64,000 bases of DNA, from the NCBI RefSeq assembly GCF_024626475.1, contig NZ_JANKHH010000004.1, forward strand, positions 62,001 to 126,000, read 5' to 3'. This stretch comes from Parerythrobacter lacustris. GTDB taxonomy: Bacteria > Pseudomonadota > Alphaproteobacteria > Sphingomonadales > Sphingomonadaceae. The translations under genes were made by a program, and so were the position numbers. Below are positions 44,232-52,640 of this stretch, one piece after another; the stretch's first letter is position 1, and every line of letters starts with the position of its first letter. The notes under the pieces were generated by a model. It was not told the origin of the DNA. It saw only the letters and a list, made by a program, of their open reading frames with translations, and made no database searches.

Positions 44232-45239
44232 TTACTCCATCAATCCGTGGCGGCGCAGGCTTTCGGCGAGGATCGTCTCGATCAGCTGTTCCTGCGTCCA
44301 GCCCGCCAGAACCGCCGCGCGGCCAAACACCTTCTCGGACCACAGATTGCAATTGAGATTGAGCTCGAGGAAGGTGATCTCGCCGGTCTGCTCATTCACG
44401 CGGAATTCGAACCTGCCGTAATCGAACGGCCGGTAATCCTCCCACGCCAGCCGCGTATAGTCGGCGATTCGCGCGATCATCGCCTGGTCCTCGAACGGGT
44501 CGAGCGAGTATTTCTGGCTCCGGTCGACCAGGTCGCGCTTTTCCTGATAGGTCCGCAGATGCGACGGATCGGCCTGGCGGAAGATGAGCATCGGCAGGAT
44601 TTGCGGCTGGCCGTCGATCGTCACCACCGGCACCTCGACATCGCTGCCGTCGATGAAGGGCTCAACGATGGCATCGTGGCCCAGCGCTTGGACCCCGTGC
44701 ACCGCGGCCTTGACGCTGTCCCAGTCGGTTGCATCATGCACGCCCCAGCTGGCGCTGGAGTTGTTGGGCTTGACGACGAAGCGTTTTCCCTCGGGGCATT
44801 TGGCCGGATCGACCGGTGCACCGCGGCGATAGATCGCCCAGGGCGCAGTCGGCACACCAGCGCTGCGCACCGCCATCTTGGCCAGATGCTTGTCGTCCGA
44901 CAGGCCGCGGATGATCGGGCTGGCACCAAGGTAGGCGATCTCGGCGCGTTCGCACAGCAGCGGGCACAGCATCTCCGAATTGAAGAACCCCGCGCGGTTG
45001 AGCAGCGGGAAGACGAAATCGACATCGGGCTTGTCCCACAGGATGTCGAAATTGTTCGAGATCTTGAGGTTCAGGCCGAGGCCGCTCAACACCTGCGACA
45101 TTTCGCGATGGTACTTCGCATGGTTGCCGTCTTCGGGATTGCCGGTGCCGTCCCAAAGGGCGTTCTTGGCGAGGAAAAGGATGCGAATCCGTTTCTTCGC
45201 GGCAGCAGAGATGGTCTTCGGAGCGGGAAATGCCGGCAA
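44232..45239 (-). CDS. ATP-grasp ligase (D-Ala-D-Ala-ligase-like), paralogue 1
   Basis: A 335-residue ATP-grasp protein. IRILFLAKNALWDG near 19-32; PEDGNHAKYHREM near 35; FVFPLLNRAGFFNSEML near 75; the ATP-binding lysine loop FVVKPNNSSASWGVHD near 153; VEPFIDGSDVEVPVV near 193; and metal/ATP residues in FLELNLNCNLWSEKV near 298. It should join an amine to a carboxylate through an acyl phosphate. It is about half identical by eye to the protein at 46809-47831. The TTG start follows AAAGG. Substrate unknown. Confidence 0.85.
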   Translation of the reverse strand: MPAFPAPKTISAAAKKRIRILFLAKNALWDGTGNPEDGNHAKYHREMSQVLSGLGLNLKISNNFDILWDKPDVDFVFPLLNRAGFFNSEMLCPLLCERAEIAYLGASPIIRGLSDDKHLAKMAVRSAGVPTAPWAIYRRGAPVDPAKCPEGKRFVVKPNNSSASWGVHDATDWDSVKAAVHGVQALGHDAIVEPFIDGSDVEVPVVTIDGQPQILPMLIFRQADPSHLRTYQEKRDLVDRSQKYSLDPFEDQAMIARIADYTRLAWEDYRPFDYGRFEFRVNEQTGEITFLELNLNCNLWSEKVFGRAAVLAGWTQEQLIETILAESLRRHGLME

Positions 45240-45336
45240 GTCGTGCGACCTTTAAAGTTCTTCGTAGACCGGCCCCATAAATCCGCTATTCCCCAAAAGA
45301 AACCATAATACGGGCGGGGCATACAAAGGGTCGCAT

Positions 45337-46802
45337 ATGCAGCCGCTAAACACCACGGCACCTGTTTCCTCAATCCAGTGCCAGCCATCCCATGATCGTG
45401 CGATCGAATTGCTGTCGTCGGGCGGCGATGCACGCATCCTGGTCGATCCGGCATCGTGCCTCAACCAGTACCTTTCCACCCCCTATCCGCGCGAGGTGAT
45501 CGCCTACGCTTCATCGACGGCGAACGATATAGGTGCGGACGCCTTTGCGCGGGTGGTTGCATTGGTCGAAGCGGGGCTGGATGACTACACCTGTGCTCTG
45601 GAAGCGATGCGGGTGCGGTTGCGCAGGATCTTTGCGCTCGACCGCGATTGCGATGTCGTGTTTGCTGCCTCGGGAACGGATCTCGAATACGTGCCACTCG
45701 CCGGTGTCGCGGACGCTGCGATGGGCGGGGTGCACAACATCCTCCTCGGCGCGGATGAGGTCGGCAGCGGCTGCATCCATTCGGCACGCGGACGCCATTT
45801 TGCCGACCGCACGCCGCTTGGCATCACATCGGAAAGCGGAGCCCCGGTGGACGGGCTGGCGCGGGTTTCGCTGGTCGACATAGCTGGCGTTCGGCTTCGG
45901 GCACAGTGCGAACATCGGGCGAAATCGAAGCGGATATCTCGTGCGAGATCGAACAGGCGCAGAAACGGGGGAAGCACGCACTGGTGCATCTGGTCCACGG
46001 CTCGAAGACGGGCCTGATCCTGCCCCGGCTCGACGCGCTGGACCGGCTGATGGTGCGGTGGTCCGGCGCGGCCAGTTTCGTGATCGATGCCTGCCAGGTC
46101 CGCATCGCGCCCGGGATGGTTGGCAGCTATCTCGAACGCGGCGCCATCGTGATGCTCACCGGCTCGAAGTTCGTCGGCGGCCCGCCCTTCAGCGGGTTTG
46201 CGCTCGTTCCGCCGCAGTGGAAGGCACGGGCGGGCAATGTGCCGTCCGGCCTCGCGCGCATATTTCGCCGGGCCGAATGGCCGGCGGACTGGCCAGGCGT
46301 CGCTTGCTTGCCCGAAACCGGGAATCCCGGCTTGCAGTTGCGGCTGGAGGCTTCGTTATTCGAGCTCGAAAGGTTCGCCGCGCTCCCGGTCGAACGGGCA
46401 GAGAGCGTGATCGCTGCGTTCGGCGCAGCGATTGGCGACCATTTGCTCGCAATCGAAGGCATCGAAATCGTTTCGCCGTGCGAGCCGGGTTTGTCCGGGG
46501 AGGCCGAGGACCACCCGCTCGAAATGCGTACGCTCGTCACTCTGGACGTTTCGTCGATGCCGCAGGCCCGCACGTTCGACGATGCACAGGCGTTGCATCG
46601 CCGGATCGCCTGTGCCGGGATCAGGCTCGGCCAGCCGGTGCGCTGCCGCAAGCTGGCGGACGGCTGCTGGGCTGGCACACTGCGGATCGGACTGTCGATG
46701 CCGCAAATTGTTGTGCTGGCTGCGCTCGACGACATGGCGATGCGCGAAGTGCTGGCATCCGACATGCGCCGCATCGCTGCGGTGTTCGACCTCGCGAGCT
46801 GA
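45337..46802 (+). pseudogene. PLP-dependent aminotransferase-like gene with a single frameshift
   Basis: Two frames together encode one fold-type-I PLP protein of about 488 residues. The first part (45337 to about 45900) has LVDPASCLNQYL and VVFAASGTDLEYVPL (phosphate-binding region). The second (from about 45903 to 46802) has FVIDACQVRI (Asp/Gln over the pyridine ring) and LTGSKFVGGPPFSG with the Schiff-base lysine at 46167-46169. The frame changes at the GGG run 45899-45901: adding one G restores VRLRGTVRTSGEIEADI. Both halves are otherwise intact and free of stops. This could be a very recent mutation or a sequencing error. It lies between two ATP-grasp paralogues on the opposite strand. 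Function unknown. Confidence 0.8.
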
Positions 46803-46808
46803 TTTGAC

Positions 46809-47831
46809 TCAGGCGGTGGGCGCGATCAGCCCGGTCCGCCGCCAGCTTTCAGCCAATAGCGTTTCGAGCAGATCGGCGTGGCTGAAGCCAGCGTATCCCG
46901 CCGCCTTGGCCATCACCTTCTCCGACCAAAGATTGCAGTTGAGATTGATCTCGATGAAGTTGAACTCACCGGTTTTGAGATCAAGGCGGAACTCGATGCG
47001 GCCATAATCGAACGGCAGCAATTCGCGCGCGACCTTGCTCGCCAATTCGGTGATCTTCGGCGCAAATTCGGGGTGCTCGAAGGTCTTGAGCGCGGCTTTC
47101 TCGGTGTTCTGCACCAAGTCGCGCTTTTCATAGTAGGTCCACAGTTTCTGCGTGTCCTCACGCTCGTACCACAGCATCGGCAGTGCGACAGGCCGGTCCT
47201 TGATGGTGATGAAGGCGCACTGGATATCATAGCCGTCGAGATAGGGCTCGACGATCGCATCATGGCCCTGACCGTGGATATTGGCGATGGCATTGGTGAC
47301 ACCGTTCCAGTCGAAGGCGTCGGAAATGCCCCAGCTCGCGGATGAGGCGTTGGGCTTGATCACCCAGCGGCCATCGGGCGCGGCGGGCAGATCGTTTTCC
47401 AGCACGGGCGCGCCGCGGCGATAGCAGAACCAGTCCGCAGTCGGCACGCCGGCATGCGTCGCGACCAGCTTGGAGACGGATTTGTCGTCCCCCAAACCGC
47501 GCAGGAACGGCATGGCCCCGAGGTAGGGGATGCGGTGCATGTTGCACAGCAAAGGGATCAGCATCTCGCTGTTGACGAAACCGCCGCGATTGAGCAGCGG
47601 AAAGACGAAATCGGTGTCGGGTTGTTCGAACAGCGTCTTGTAGGTGTTCGACAGGCGAAGGTTTAGTCCGAGGTTTTCCAGCGTCGTGCGCACTTCGTGA
47701 TGATAGATCGCATGATTGCCGTCTTCCGGGTGCATCCCGCCGCCGAACAAAGCGTGCTTGGCCATGAACAGAAGCCGCACCCGTTCCTTCGCTTCGGCCG
47801 GGATACGAAGGGGTTCGATTGCACGGGTCAT
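46809..47831 (-). CDS. ATP-grasp ligase (D-Ala-D-Ala-ligase-like), paralogue 2
   Basis: A 340-residue ATP-grasp protein with the same order as the gene at 44232-45239: VRLLFMAKHALFGGG near 18, PEDGNHAIYHHEV near 35, FVFPLLNRGGFVNSEML near 76, WVIKPNASSASWGISD near 156, VEPYLDGYDIQCAF near 197, and FIEINLNCNLWSEKV near 302. The strongly shared blocks show gene duplication, while the middle (substrate-facing) part differs, so the two may act on different partners or in sequence. ATG 47831 follows AAGGATC. Convergent with the frameshifted PLP gene. Confidence 0.85.
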   Translation of the reverse strand: MTRAIEPLRIPAEAKERVRLLFMAKHALFGGGMHPEDGNHAIYHHEVRTTLENLGLNLRLSNTYKTLFEQPDTDFVFPLLNRGGFVNSEMLIPLLCNMHRIPYLGAMPFLRGLGDDKSVSKLVATHAGVPTADWFCYRRGAPVLENDLPAAPDGRWVIKPNASSASWGISDAFDWNGVTNAIANIHGQGHDAIVEPYLDGYDIQCAFITIKDRPVALPMLWYEREDTQKLWTYYEKRDLVQNTEKAALKTFEHPEFAPKITELASKVARELLPFDYGRIEFRLDLKTGEFNFIEINLNCNLWSEKVMAKAAGYAGFSHADLLETLLAESWRRTGLIAPTA

Positions 47832-47902
47832 AGCGGATCCTTGTCGTGGGTAAGGCGCTTCCACTAATCTCCATCATCGACCGGGAAAAGGGCCAATTGT
47901 GC

Positions 47903-48799
47903 TCAGACCCCGGCGCGCCGCGCCGTATCGAGGATCGCACCGACGAAGCCCTCGGGATCGTCCTCCTGAATGAAATGCCCGCCCTTGAGGGTCCGGTGAA
48001 GCGGGTTGTCGCGTGCGCCGGGAACGCGTTCGCGGAACATGGCATCGCCGCCCCGGGTGATCGGATCGCCATCGGAAAAACAGCAGGTGAAGGGCCTGTC
48101 GAAGGTCTCGAGCACCTTCCACGCTTCGATCTGCGCGGGCACCTCGACATTCTCCCCCAGCGGGACCAGCGACGGGAAGATCCGCGCGCCCGCCTTGCTG
48201 GCGCGGGTGTCGTAAGGCGCGTCGTAGGCAGCAACCACGTGATCCGGCAACTCGGTCGTGGTCGCGCGCTGGAGAATGCCGCCGATCGGGAACACCGGGC
48301 TGTATTTCGAAAACGCGCGCCATTTGGCGAAGGCGGGCGGCGGCTCCTGGCCGGCAGGAAGCCCGCCATTCGACAGGACCACACCGGCGAAGCAGTCGGG
48401 CATCGCCGTCACCAGCCGCAAGCCAACCAGCGATCCCCAGTCCTGGCACGCGAGGATGACGTTGCCCAGGCCCATCGCCTCGAACCATTCGCGCATCCAC
48501 GCGACGTGACCGGCATAAGTATACGCGCCCTTGTCGGTGGGCTTGTCGGATTTGCCGAACCCGATGAGGTCGGGCGCGATCACGCGATAGCCTGCCTCGA
48601 CCACCGGTCCGATCATCTTGCGATAAAGATAGCTCCAGCTCGGCTCGCCGTGCATCATCAGCACCGGGGTGGCCTCGCGCGGGCCTTCATCGACATAGTG
48701 CAGCCGCAAGCCGTCGCTAAGCAGGTGATATCTGGGATCGAACGGATAGTCCGCCAAACCTGCAAACCTATCATCCGGCGTGCGATGTACCTTCGCCAT
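47903..48799 (-). CDS. haloalkane dehalogenase-like alpha/beta hydrolase
   Basis: A 298-residue hydrolase. The nucleophile is Asp120 in ACQDWGSLVG, and Trp121 after it is the halide-stabilising tryptophan of haloalkane dehalogenases; the oxyanion motif is HGEPSWSYLYR near 50-60 and the base is His in GGHFIQEDDPEG near 276. These favour true dehalogenase chemistry (subfamily I, DhlA/DhmA style). The native substrate is unknown. GGGAGAGACC precedes the ATG. It is divergent from a methyltransferase gene across 61 bases. Confidence 0.9.
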   Translation of the reverse strand: MAKVHRTPDDRFAGLADYPFDPRYHLLSDGLRLHYVDEGPREATPVLMMHGEPSWSYLYRKMIGPVVEAGYRVIAPDLIGFGKSDKPTDKGAYTYAGHVAWMREWFEAMGLGNVILACQDWGSLVGLRLVTAMPDCFAGVVLSNGGLPAGQEPPPAFAKWRAFSKYSPVFPIGGILQRATTTELPDHVVAAYDAPYDTRASKAGARIFPSLVPLGENVEVPAQIEAWKVLETFDRPFTCCFSDGDPITRGGDAMFRERVPGARDNPLHRTLKGGHFIQEDDPEGFVGAILDTARRAGV

Positions 48800-48860
48800 G
48801 GTCTCTCCCTCTTTTGCAACCTATCTTGCCGCGAAGGGCGCGAAAGGGAAGGGGAAAACG

Positions 48861-49496
48861 ATGGGTCTGGCCAGCTGGTGGGATGCGCATGGTGTGCCGC
48901 GCGTGATCAGGTTCGCATGCGGCATGCCCGCAATCATGAAGCTGCGTTCGAAGGTCGTCCCGCTGGCGGAGGGAGAAGTGTTCGAACTCGGCTGCGGGGG
49001 CGGGATCAACCAGCAGTTCTACCGCGCCGATGCGATCACCCGCTACGCCGGGATCGATCCGGGCGGCAAGCTGCTCGAATACGCCCGCGTCGAGGCGGAG
49101 AAGAAGGGCTGGCGGGCCGATATTCGCGACGGGGTAGGGGAGGCCATTCCGTTTGGCGACGAAAGCTTCGATACCGTCGTGTGCACCTACACCTTGTGCT
49201 CAGTGCAGGACCAGGCGCAAGTGGTGCGCGAGATGCGGCGCATACTGAGGCCTGGCGGAAGGCTCTTGTTCCTCGAGCATGGACGGGCTCCTGATGCCAA
49301 GGTGGCGCGGTTCCAGGACCGGATCGAGCCGTGGTGGATGCCTTTTGCCGGCGGGTGCCATCTGACCCGGCCTGTCACCTCCGCCGTGCGCGCCGGGGGG
49401 TTTGCGGTCGAGCCGATGGGGGCAAGATACCTCGACAAGACGCCCAGATCGCTCGGCTGGAACGAATGGGGCGTCGGGATCAAGCAAGGGGGCTGA
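48861..49496 (+). CDS. class I SAM-dependent methyltransferase
   Basis: A 211-residue Rossmann methyltransferase (Methyltransf_11-like). Motif I is VFELGCGGGINQQFY near 40-54; motif II around YAGIDPGGKLLEYA near 63; SFDTVVCTYTLCSVQD near 101 and LRPGGRLLFLEHGR near 131 are the following motifs. Acceptor unknown; the tail (GARYLDKTPRSLGWNEWG) resembles small thiol or lipid methylases. Chosen start ATG 48861 follows AGGGGAAAACG. Confidence 0.88.
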   Translation: MGLASWWDAHGVPRVIRFACGMPAIMKLRSKVVPLAEGEVFELGCGGGINQQFYRADAITRYAGIDPGGKLLEYARVEAEKKGWRADIRDGVGEAIPFGDESFDTVVCTYTLCSVQDQAQVVREMRRILRPGGRLLFLEHGRAPDAKVARFQDRIEPWWMPFAGGCHLTRPVTSAVRAGGFAVEPMGARYLDKTPRSLGWNEWGVGIKQGG

Positions 49497-49497
49497 A

Positions 49498-49521
49498 GGC
49501 GGGAGCGCGCACGCTCCCGCC
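49498..49521. terminator. GC-rich hairpin between convergent genes
   Basis: GGCGGGAGCG, loop CGCA, CGCTCCCGCC: a ten-base perfect stem two bases after the methyltransferase stop and 12 bases before the rne stop. No long T-run follows, so it is a likely but imperfect bidirectional terminator. Confidence 0.6.
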
Positions 49522-49532
49522 CCAACGCATTG

Positions 49533-52214
49533 CTATTCGCCGAACGTGCGCTGCCACCAGCCGCGCCGCGAGGTGCCGTTCTCGGTAACCTCTTCCGTCG
49601 CAGATTCTTCGGGCGCAGCTTCGGTTTCGACCGGATCGGCTTTCTTCCGGCGAGTCCGCTTGGGCTTTTCTGCCGGGGCCTCTGCCGCAGCCTCCTCCGC
49701 CTGGACGTCCTCCGCAGGAATCGCGGCGACAGGCGCGGGTTCGGCCTTCTTCCGGCGCGCGCGCGGCTTAGGCTTGACCTCTGCCTCTTCTTCGACGGCA
49801 GGCGCTGCTTCCGCTTCGCTCTCTTCTGCCTTCCTGCGACGCGGGCGACGCTTGGGCTTAGCTTCCTCGGCGACCACCTCGGCCGTCTCCGGCGAACCGT
49901 CCGGACCGGCAACCACTGCCATGTCCTCGGCTACCTGCTCGGCAATCACCTCGGCCGTTTCGGCTTCGCTTCCCTCGCCAGCACCATCCTCGCTGTCGCG
50001 GTTGCGACCGCCACGGCGACCACGCCCGCCACGGCGGCGACGCTTCTTCTTCTGCTCGCCATTGTCGGTTTCGGTGCCTTCGTCGGAGGAATCGTCATCA
50101 GAAGAATCCTCGGCATCGGTGTCTTCGCCGTCGCCGTTCTCGCCGTTCTCGTCGCGCTTCTTGCGGTTGCGCCCGCCGCGGCGGCGGCGCTTCTTTCGCG
50201 CACCATCGTCGTCGCGATCCCGGTCGCGGCTCCGTTCGCTTTCCTCTTCGCGCTCGTCGCCTTCGTCCGCTTCATCCTCTTCGGGATAGACCTCGTCATC
50301 CTCGTCATCGACGATCGGTTCGAACTTCGGAGCCTGCGACGGACGCGGGCCCGAGCTCGACACGTGCATCTTGGCACCCTCGTCCTCGCCCTCCGGCACG
50401 ACTTCGACATTCACGCCATAGCGGTCTTCGATCTCGACCAGATCGGCGCGCTTGGCGTTGAGCAGGTAAACCGCGGCCTCGGTGCTGGCGGCGAGGGTGA
50501 TCAGCGTTCCCTTGCCCTTGGCTGCTTCATCCTCGATCAGGCGCAGCGCAGAAAGCCCCGCGCTCGATGCTGTGCGGACGAGCCCGGTGCCGTCGCAGTG
50601 CGGGCAGTCGCGGGTGGTCGCCTCGAGCACGCCGGTGCGCAGCCGCTGCCGGCTCATTTCCATCAGTCCGAAGCCCGAAATGCGCCCGACCTGGATGCGC
50701 GCGCGGTCGTTCCTCAGGGCATCCTTCATCGCCTTTTCGACTTTGCGGATGTTGGAGTTGTACTCCATGTCGATGAAGTCGATCACGACCAGACCGGCCA
50801 TGTCGCGCAGGCGCAGCTGGCGGGCGATTTCCCTGGCGGCTTCGAGGTTGGTCGCGGTCGCGGTCGCCTCGATCCCGTGTTCCTTGGTCGAGCGGCCCGA
50901 GTTGATGTCGATCGACACCAGCGCCTCGGTCGGGTTGATCACCAGATAGCCGCCTGATTTGAGCTGGACCACCGGATCGTACATCGCGCGGAGCTGATCC
51001 TCGGCGCCGTAGCGCTGGAATAACGGGACGGGATCGGAATAGGCCTTCACCCGGCGTGCGTGGCTCGGCATCAACAGCTTCATGAAGCTCTTGGCGAGCT
51101 TATAGCCCTCCTCGCCCTCGACGACGACTTCCTCGATTTCCTTGTTGTAGATATCGCGGATCGCGCGCTTGATCAGGTCGCTGTCCGAATGAATCAGCGC
51201 CGGAGCCGCCGAAGCAAGCGTCTTTTCGCGGATTTCGTCCCACAAGCGGGCGAGATAGTCAAAGTCGCGCTTGATCTCGGGCTTGGTACGGCTGAGCCCT
51301 GCGGTGCGGACGATCAGCCCCATCGACTTGGGCAGCTTGAGATCGCCGACGATCGACTTGAGACGCTTACGGTCCTGCGCGCTTGATATCTTGCGAGAGA
51401 TGCCGCCGCCATGGCTGCTGTTCGGCATGAGTACGGTGTAACGACCGGCAAGGCTGAGGTAGGTGGTCAGGGCAGCACCCTTGTTGCCACGCTCTTCCTT
51501 GACGACCTGGACCAGCAGCACCTGGCGGCGCTGGATGACGTCTTGGATCTTATAGCGGCGGCGAAGCTCCTGGCGGCGGGCGCGGACTTCGTCGACTTCT
51601 TTGGCGCGGCTTCTGCTGCCCTTGCCCTTGCCCTTAGTCTGGCGGCGGCCGCGTCCGCGACCCCGGCGATTGCCGTTCTCACCGTCTTCGTCGGCTTCGG
51701 AGGCTTCGTCATCCTCGTCGTCGTCTTCGTCGTCGCCGTTCTCGAGCTGGCCTTCATCGATGGTCGAAACATGATCCTTGTCGGACGTGTCGATCTCCTC
51801 GACTCCGTCTTCGGCCATATCTTCGGCCAGCGCCTCGCCGGACTGCTCGTCTTCGGCGTCGTATTCGTCGCCCGGCATTTCGCCGCGATCTTCTTCTTCG
51901 GCACGCAGGCGGGCCTCTTCCTCAGCAGCCTCGGCCTCCTCGGCCAGCAGGCGCTCGCGGTCTTCCTTGGGGATCTGGTAGTAGTCGGGGTGGATTTCGC
52001 TGAAGGCGAGGAAACCGTGACGATTGCCGCCGAAGTCGACGAAAGCCGCCTGCAGCGATGGCTCGACCCTGGTTACCTTGGCGAGATAGATATTGCCCTT
52101 GATCTGCTTGTGTTCGGCAGATTCGAAATCGAATTCCTCAATCCGGTTTCCCTTGAGCACCGCCACCCGAGTTTCTTCGGTGTGGCGCGCATCGATAAGC
52201 ATGCGGGTTGCCAT
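49533..52214 (-). CDS. rne: ribonuclease E
   Basis: An 893-residue endoribonuclease, core of the RNA degradosome. The N-terminus MATRMLIDARHTEETRVAVL and S1-domain start (QIKGNIYLAKVTRV) are split by an acidic then basic insertion (about residues 85-215, runs of Asp/Glu then RGRGRGRR). The catalytic DNase-I-like region has VVIDFIDMEYN near 476 and the Zn-link is CPHCDGTG near 535. The C-terminal tail (about 600-893) is disordered with alternating acidic and Arg-rich blocks and ends GWWQRTFGE, consistent with RNA- and protein-binding sites. The ATG at 52214 matches the family. Confidence 0.96.
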   Translation of the reverse strand: MATRMLIDARHTEETRVAVLKGNRIEEFDFESAEHKQIKGNIYLAKVTRVEPSLQAAFVDFGGNRHGFLAFSEIHPDYYQIPKEDRERLLAEEAEAAEEEARLRAEEEDRGEMPGDEYDAEDEQSGEALAEDMAEDGVEEIDTSDKDHVSTIDEGQLENGDDEDDDEDDEASEADEDGENGNRRGRGRGRRQTKGKGKGSRSRAKEVDEVRARRQELRRRYKIQDVIQRRQVLLVQVVKEERGNKGAALTTYLSLAGRYTVLMPNSSHGGGISRKISSAQDRKRLKSIVGDLKLPKSMGLIVRTAGLSRTKPEIKRDFDYLARLWDEIREKTLASAAPALIHSDSDLIKRAIRDIYNKEIEEVVVEGEEGYKLAKSFMKLLMPSHARRVKAYSDPVPLFQRYGAEDQLRAMYDPVVQLKSGGYLVINPTEALVSIDINSGRSTKEHGIEATATATNLEAAREIARQLRLRDMAGLVVIDFIDMEYNSNIRKVEKAMKDALRNDRARIQVGRISGFGLMEMSRQRLRTGVLEATTRDCPHCDGTGLVRTASSAGLSALRLIEDEAAKGKGTLITLAASTEAAVYLLNAKRADLVEIEDRYGVNVEVVPEGEDEGAKMHVSSSGPRPSQAPKFEPIVDDEDDEVYPEEDEADEGDEREEESERSRDRDRDDDGARKKRRRRGGRNRKKRDENGENGDGEDTDAEDSSDDDSSDEGTETDNGEQKKKRRRRGGRGRRGGRNRDSEDGAGEGSEAETAEVIAEQVAEDMAVVAGPDGSPETAEVVAEEAKPKRRPRRRKAEESEAEAAPAVEEEAEVKPKPRARRKKAEPAPVAAIPAEDVQAEEAAAEAPAEKPKRTRRKKADPVETEAAPEESATEEVTENGTSRRGWWQRTFGE

Positions 52215-52640
52215 TCAAATGTCTCCAAACGCCGCCGGGCGGGGCAGACCCCAAGCAGGACGGGCGTTCATATATGTGGAAGCCGCCCGCCGAGAGTGGC
52301 GTAGCGGCGATATCGGACCGGTCATGGCGCAGTTTGCGCCCGTACCGGGGTGATGTGTCTGCGGAAGAGAGAATGCGCGTCGAGCGTGCGGCCATCGCCG
52401 ACCATGCAGCGACATCGGCGATGCGCCGTGTCGTCTGGGTCGGGGGGAGGCTTCTCATGTCTGCATCAACCTGTTGCGAACCCGGTTTCGATTATCCGGG
52501 ACCATCTGTTGGCCTGCGGGTCCGGTCGCTTGTAAGGCTCGGGAACGGAGGCGAAACTGGTTTTGATGGGCTAGCACCGTGGGTTTCGCATCGCAACCAT
52601 ATTGCGCAACCATGCCGCAACACCGTAACGAGAACCGGCA
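52215..52640. other. 426-base intergenic region between rne and the amidase gene
   Basis: The region lies between the divergent starts of rne and the amidase. It should hold both promoters and the rne 5' leader, a site of autoregulation in other bacteria. One clear inverted repeat is CATCGCCGA (52393-52401) with TCGGCGATG (52415-52423), nine base pairs around a 13-base loop. I found no convincing small gene and no tRNA. Several weak open frames exist but lack ribosome binding sites. Confidence 0.6.

Noticed and set aside
45906-46802. Second part of the PLP gene as a separate gene with GTG at 45906
   Set aside because: It would lack the phosphate-binding half of the fold; both halves join in one protein if one base is added.
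51411-52304. Plus-strand frame of 297 codons opposite rne
   Set aside because: Composition arises from the acidic repeat of rne read backwards; apparent hydrophobic helices are an artefact of reversed Asp/Glu codons.
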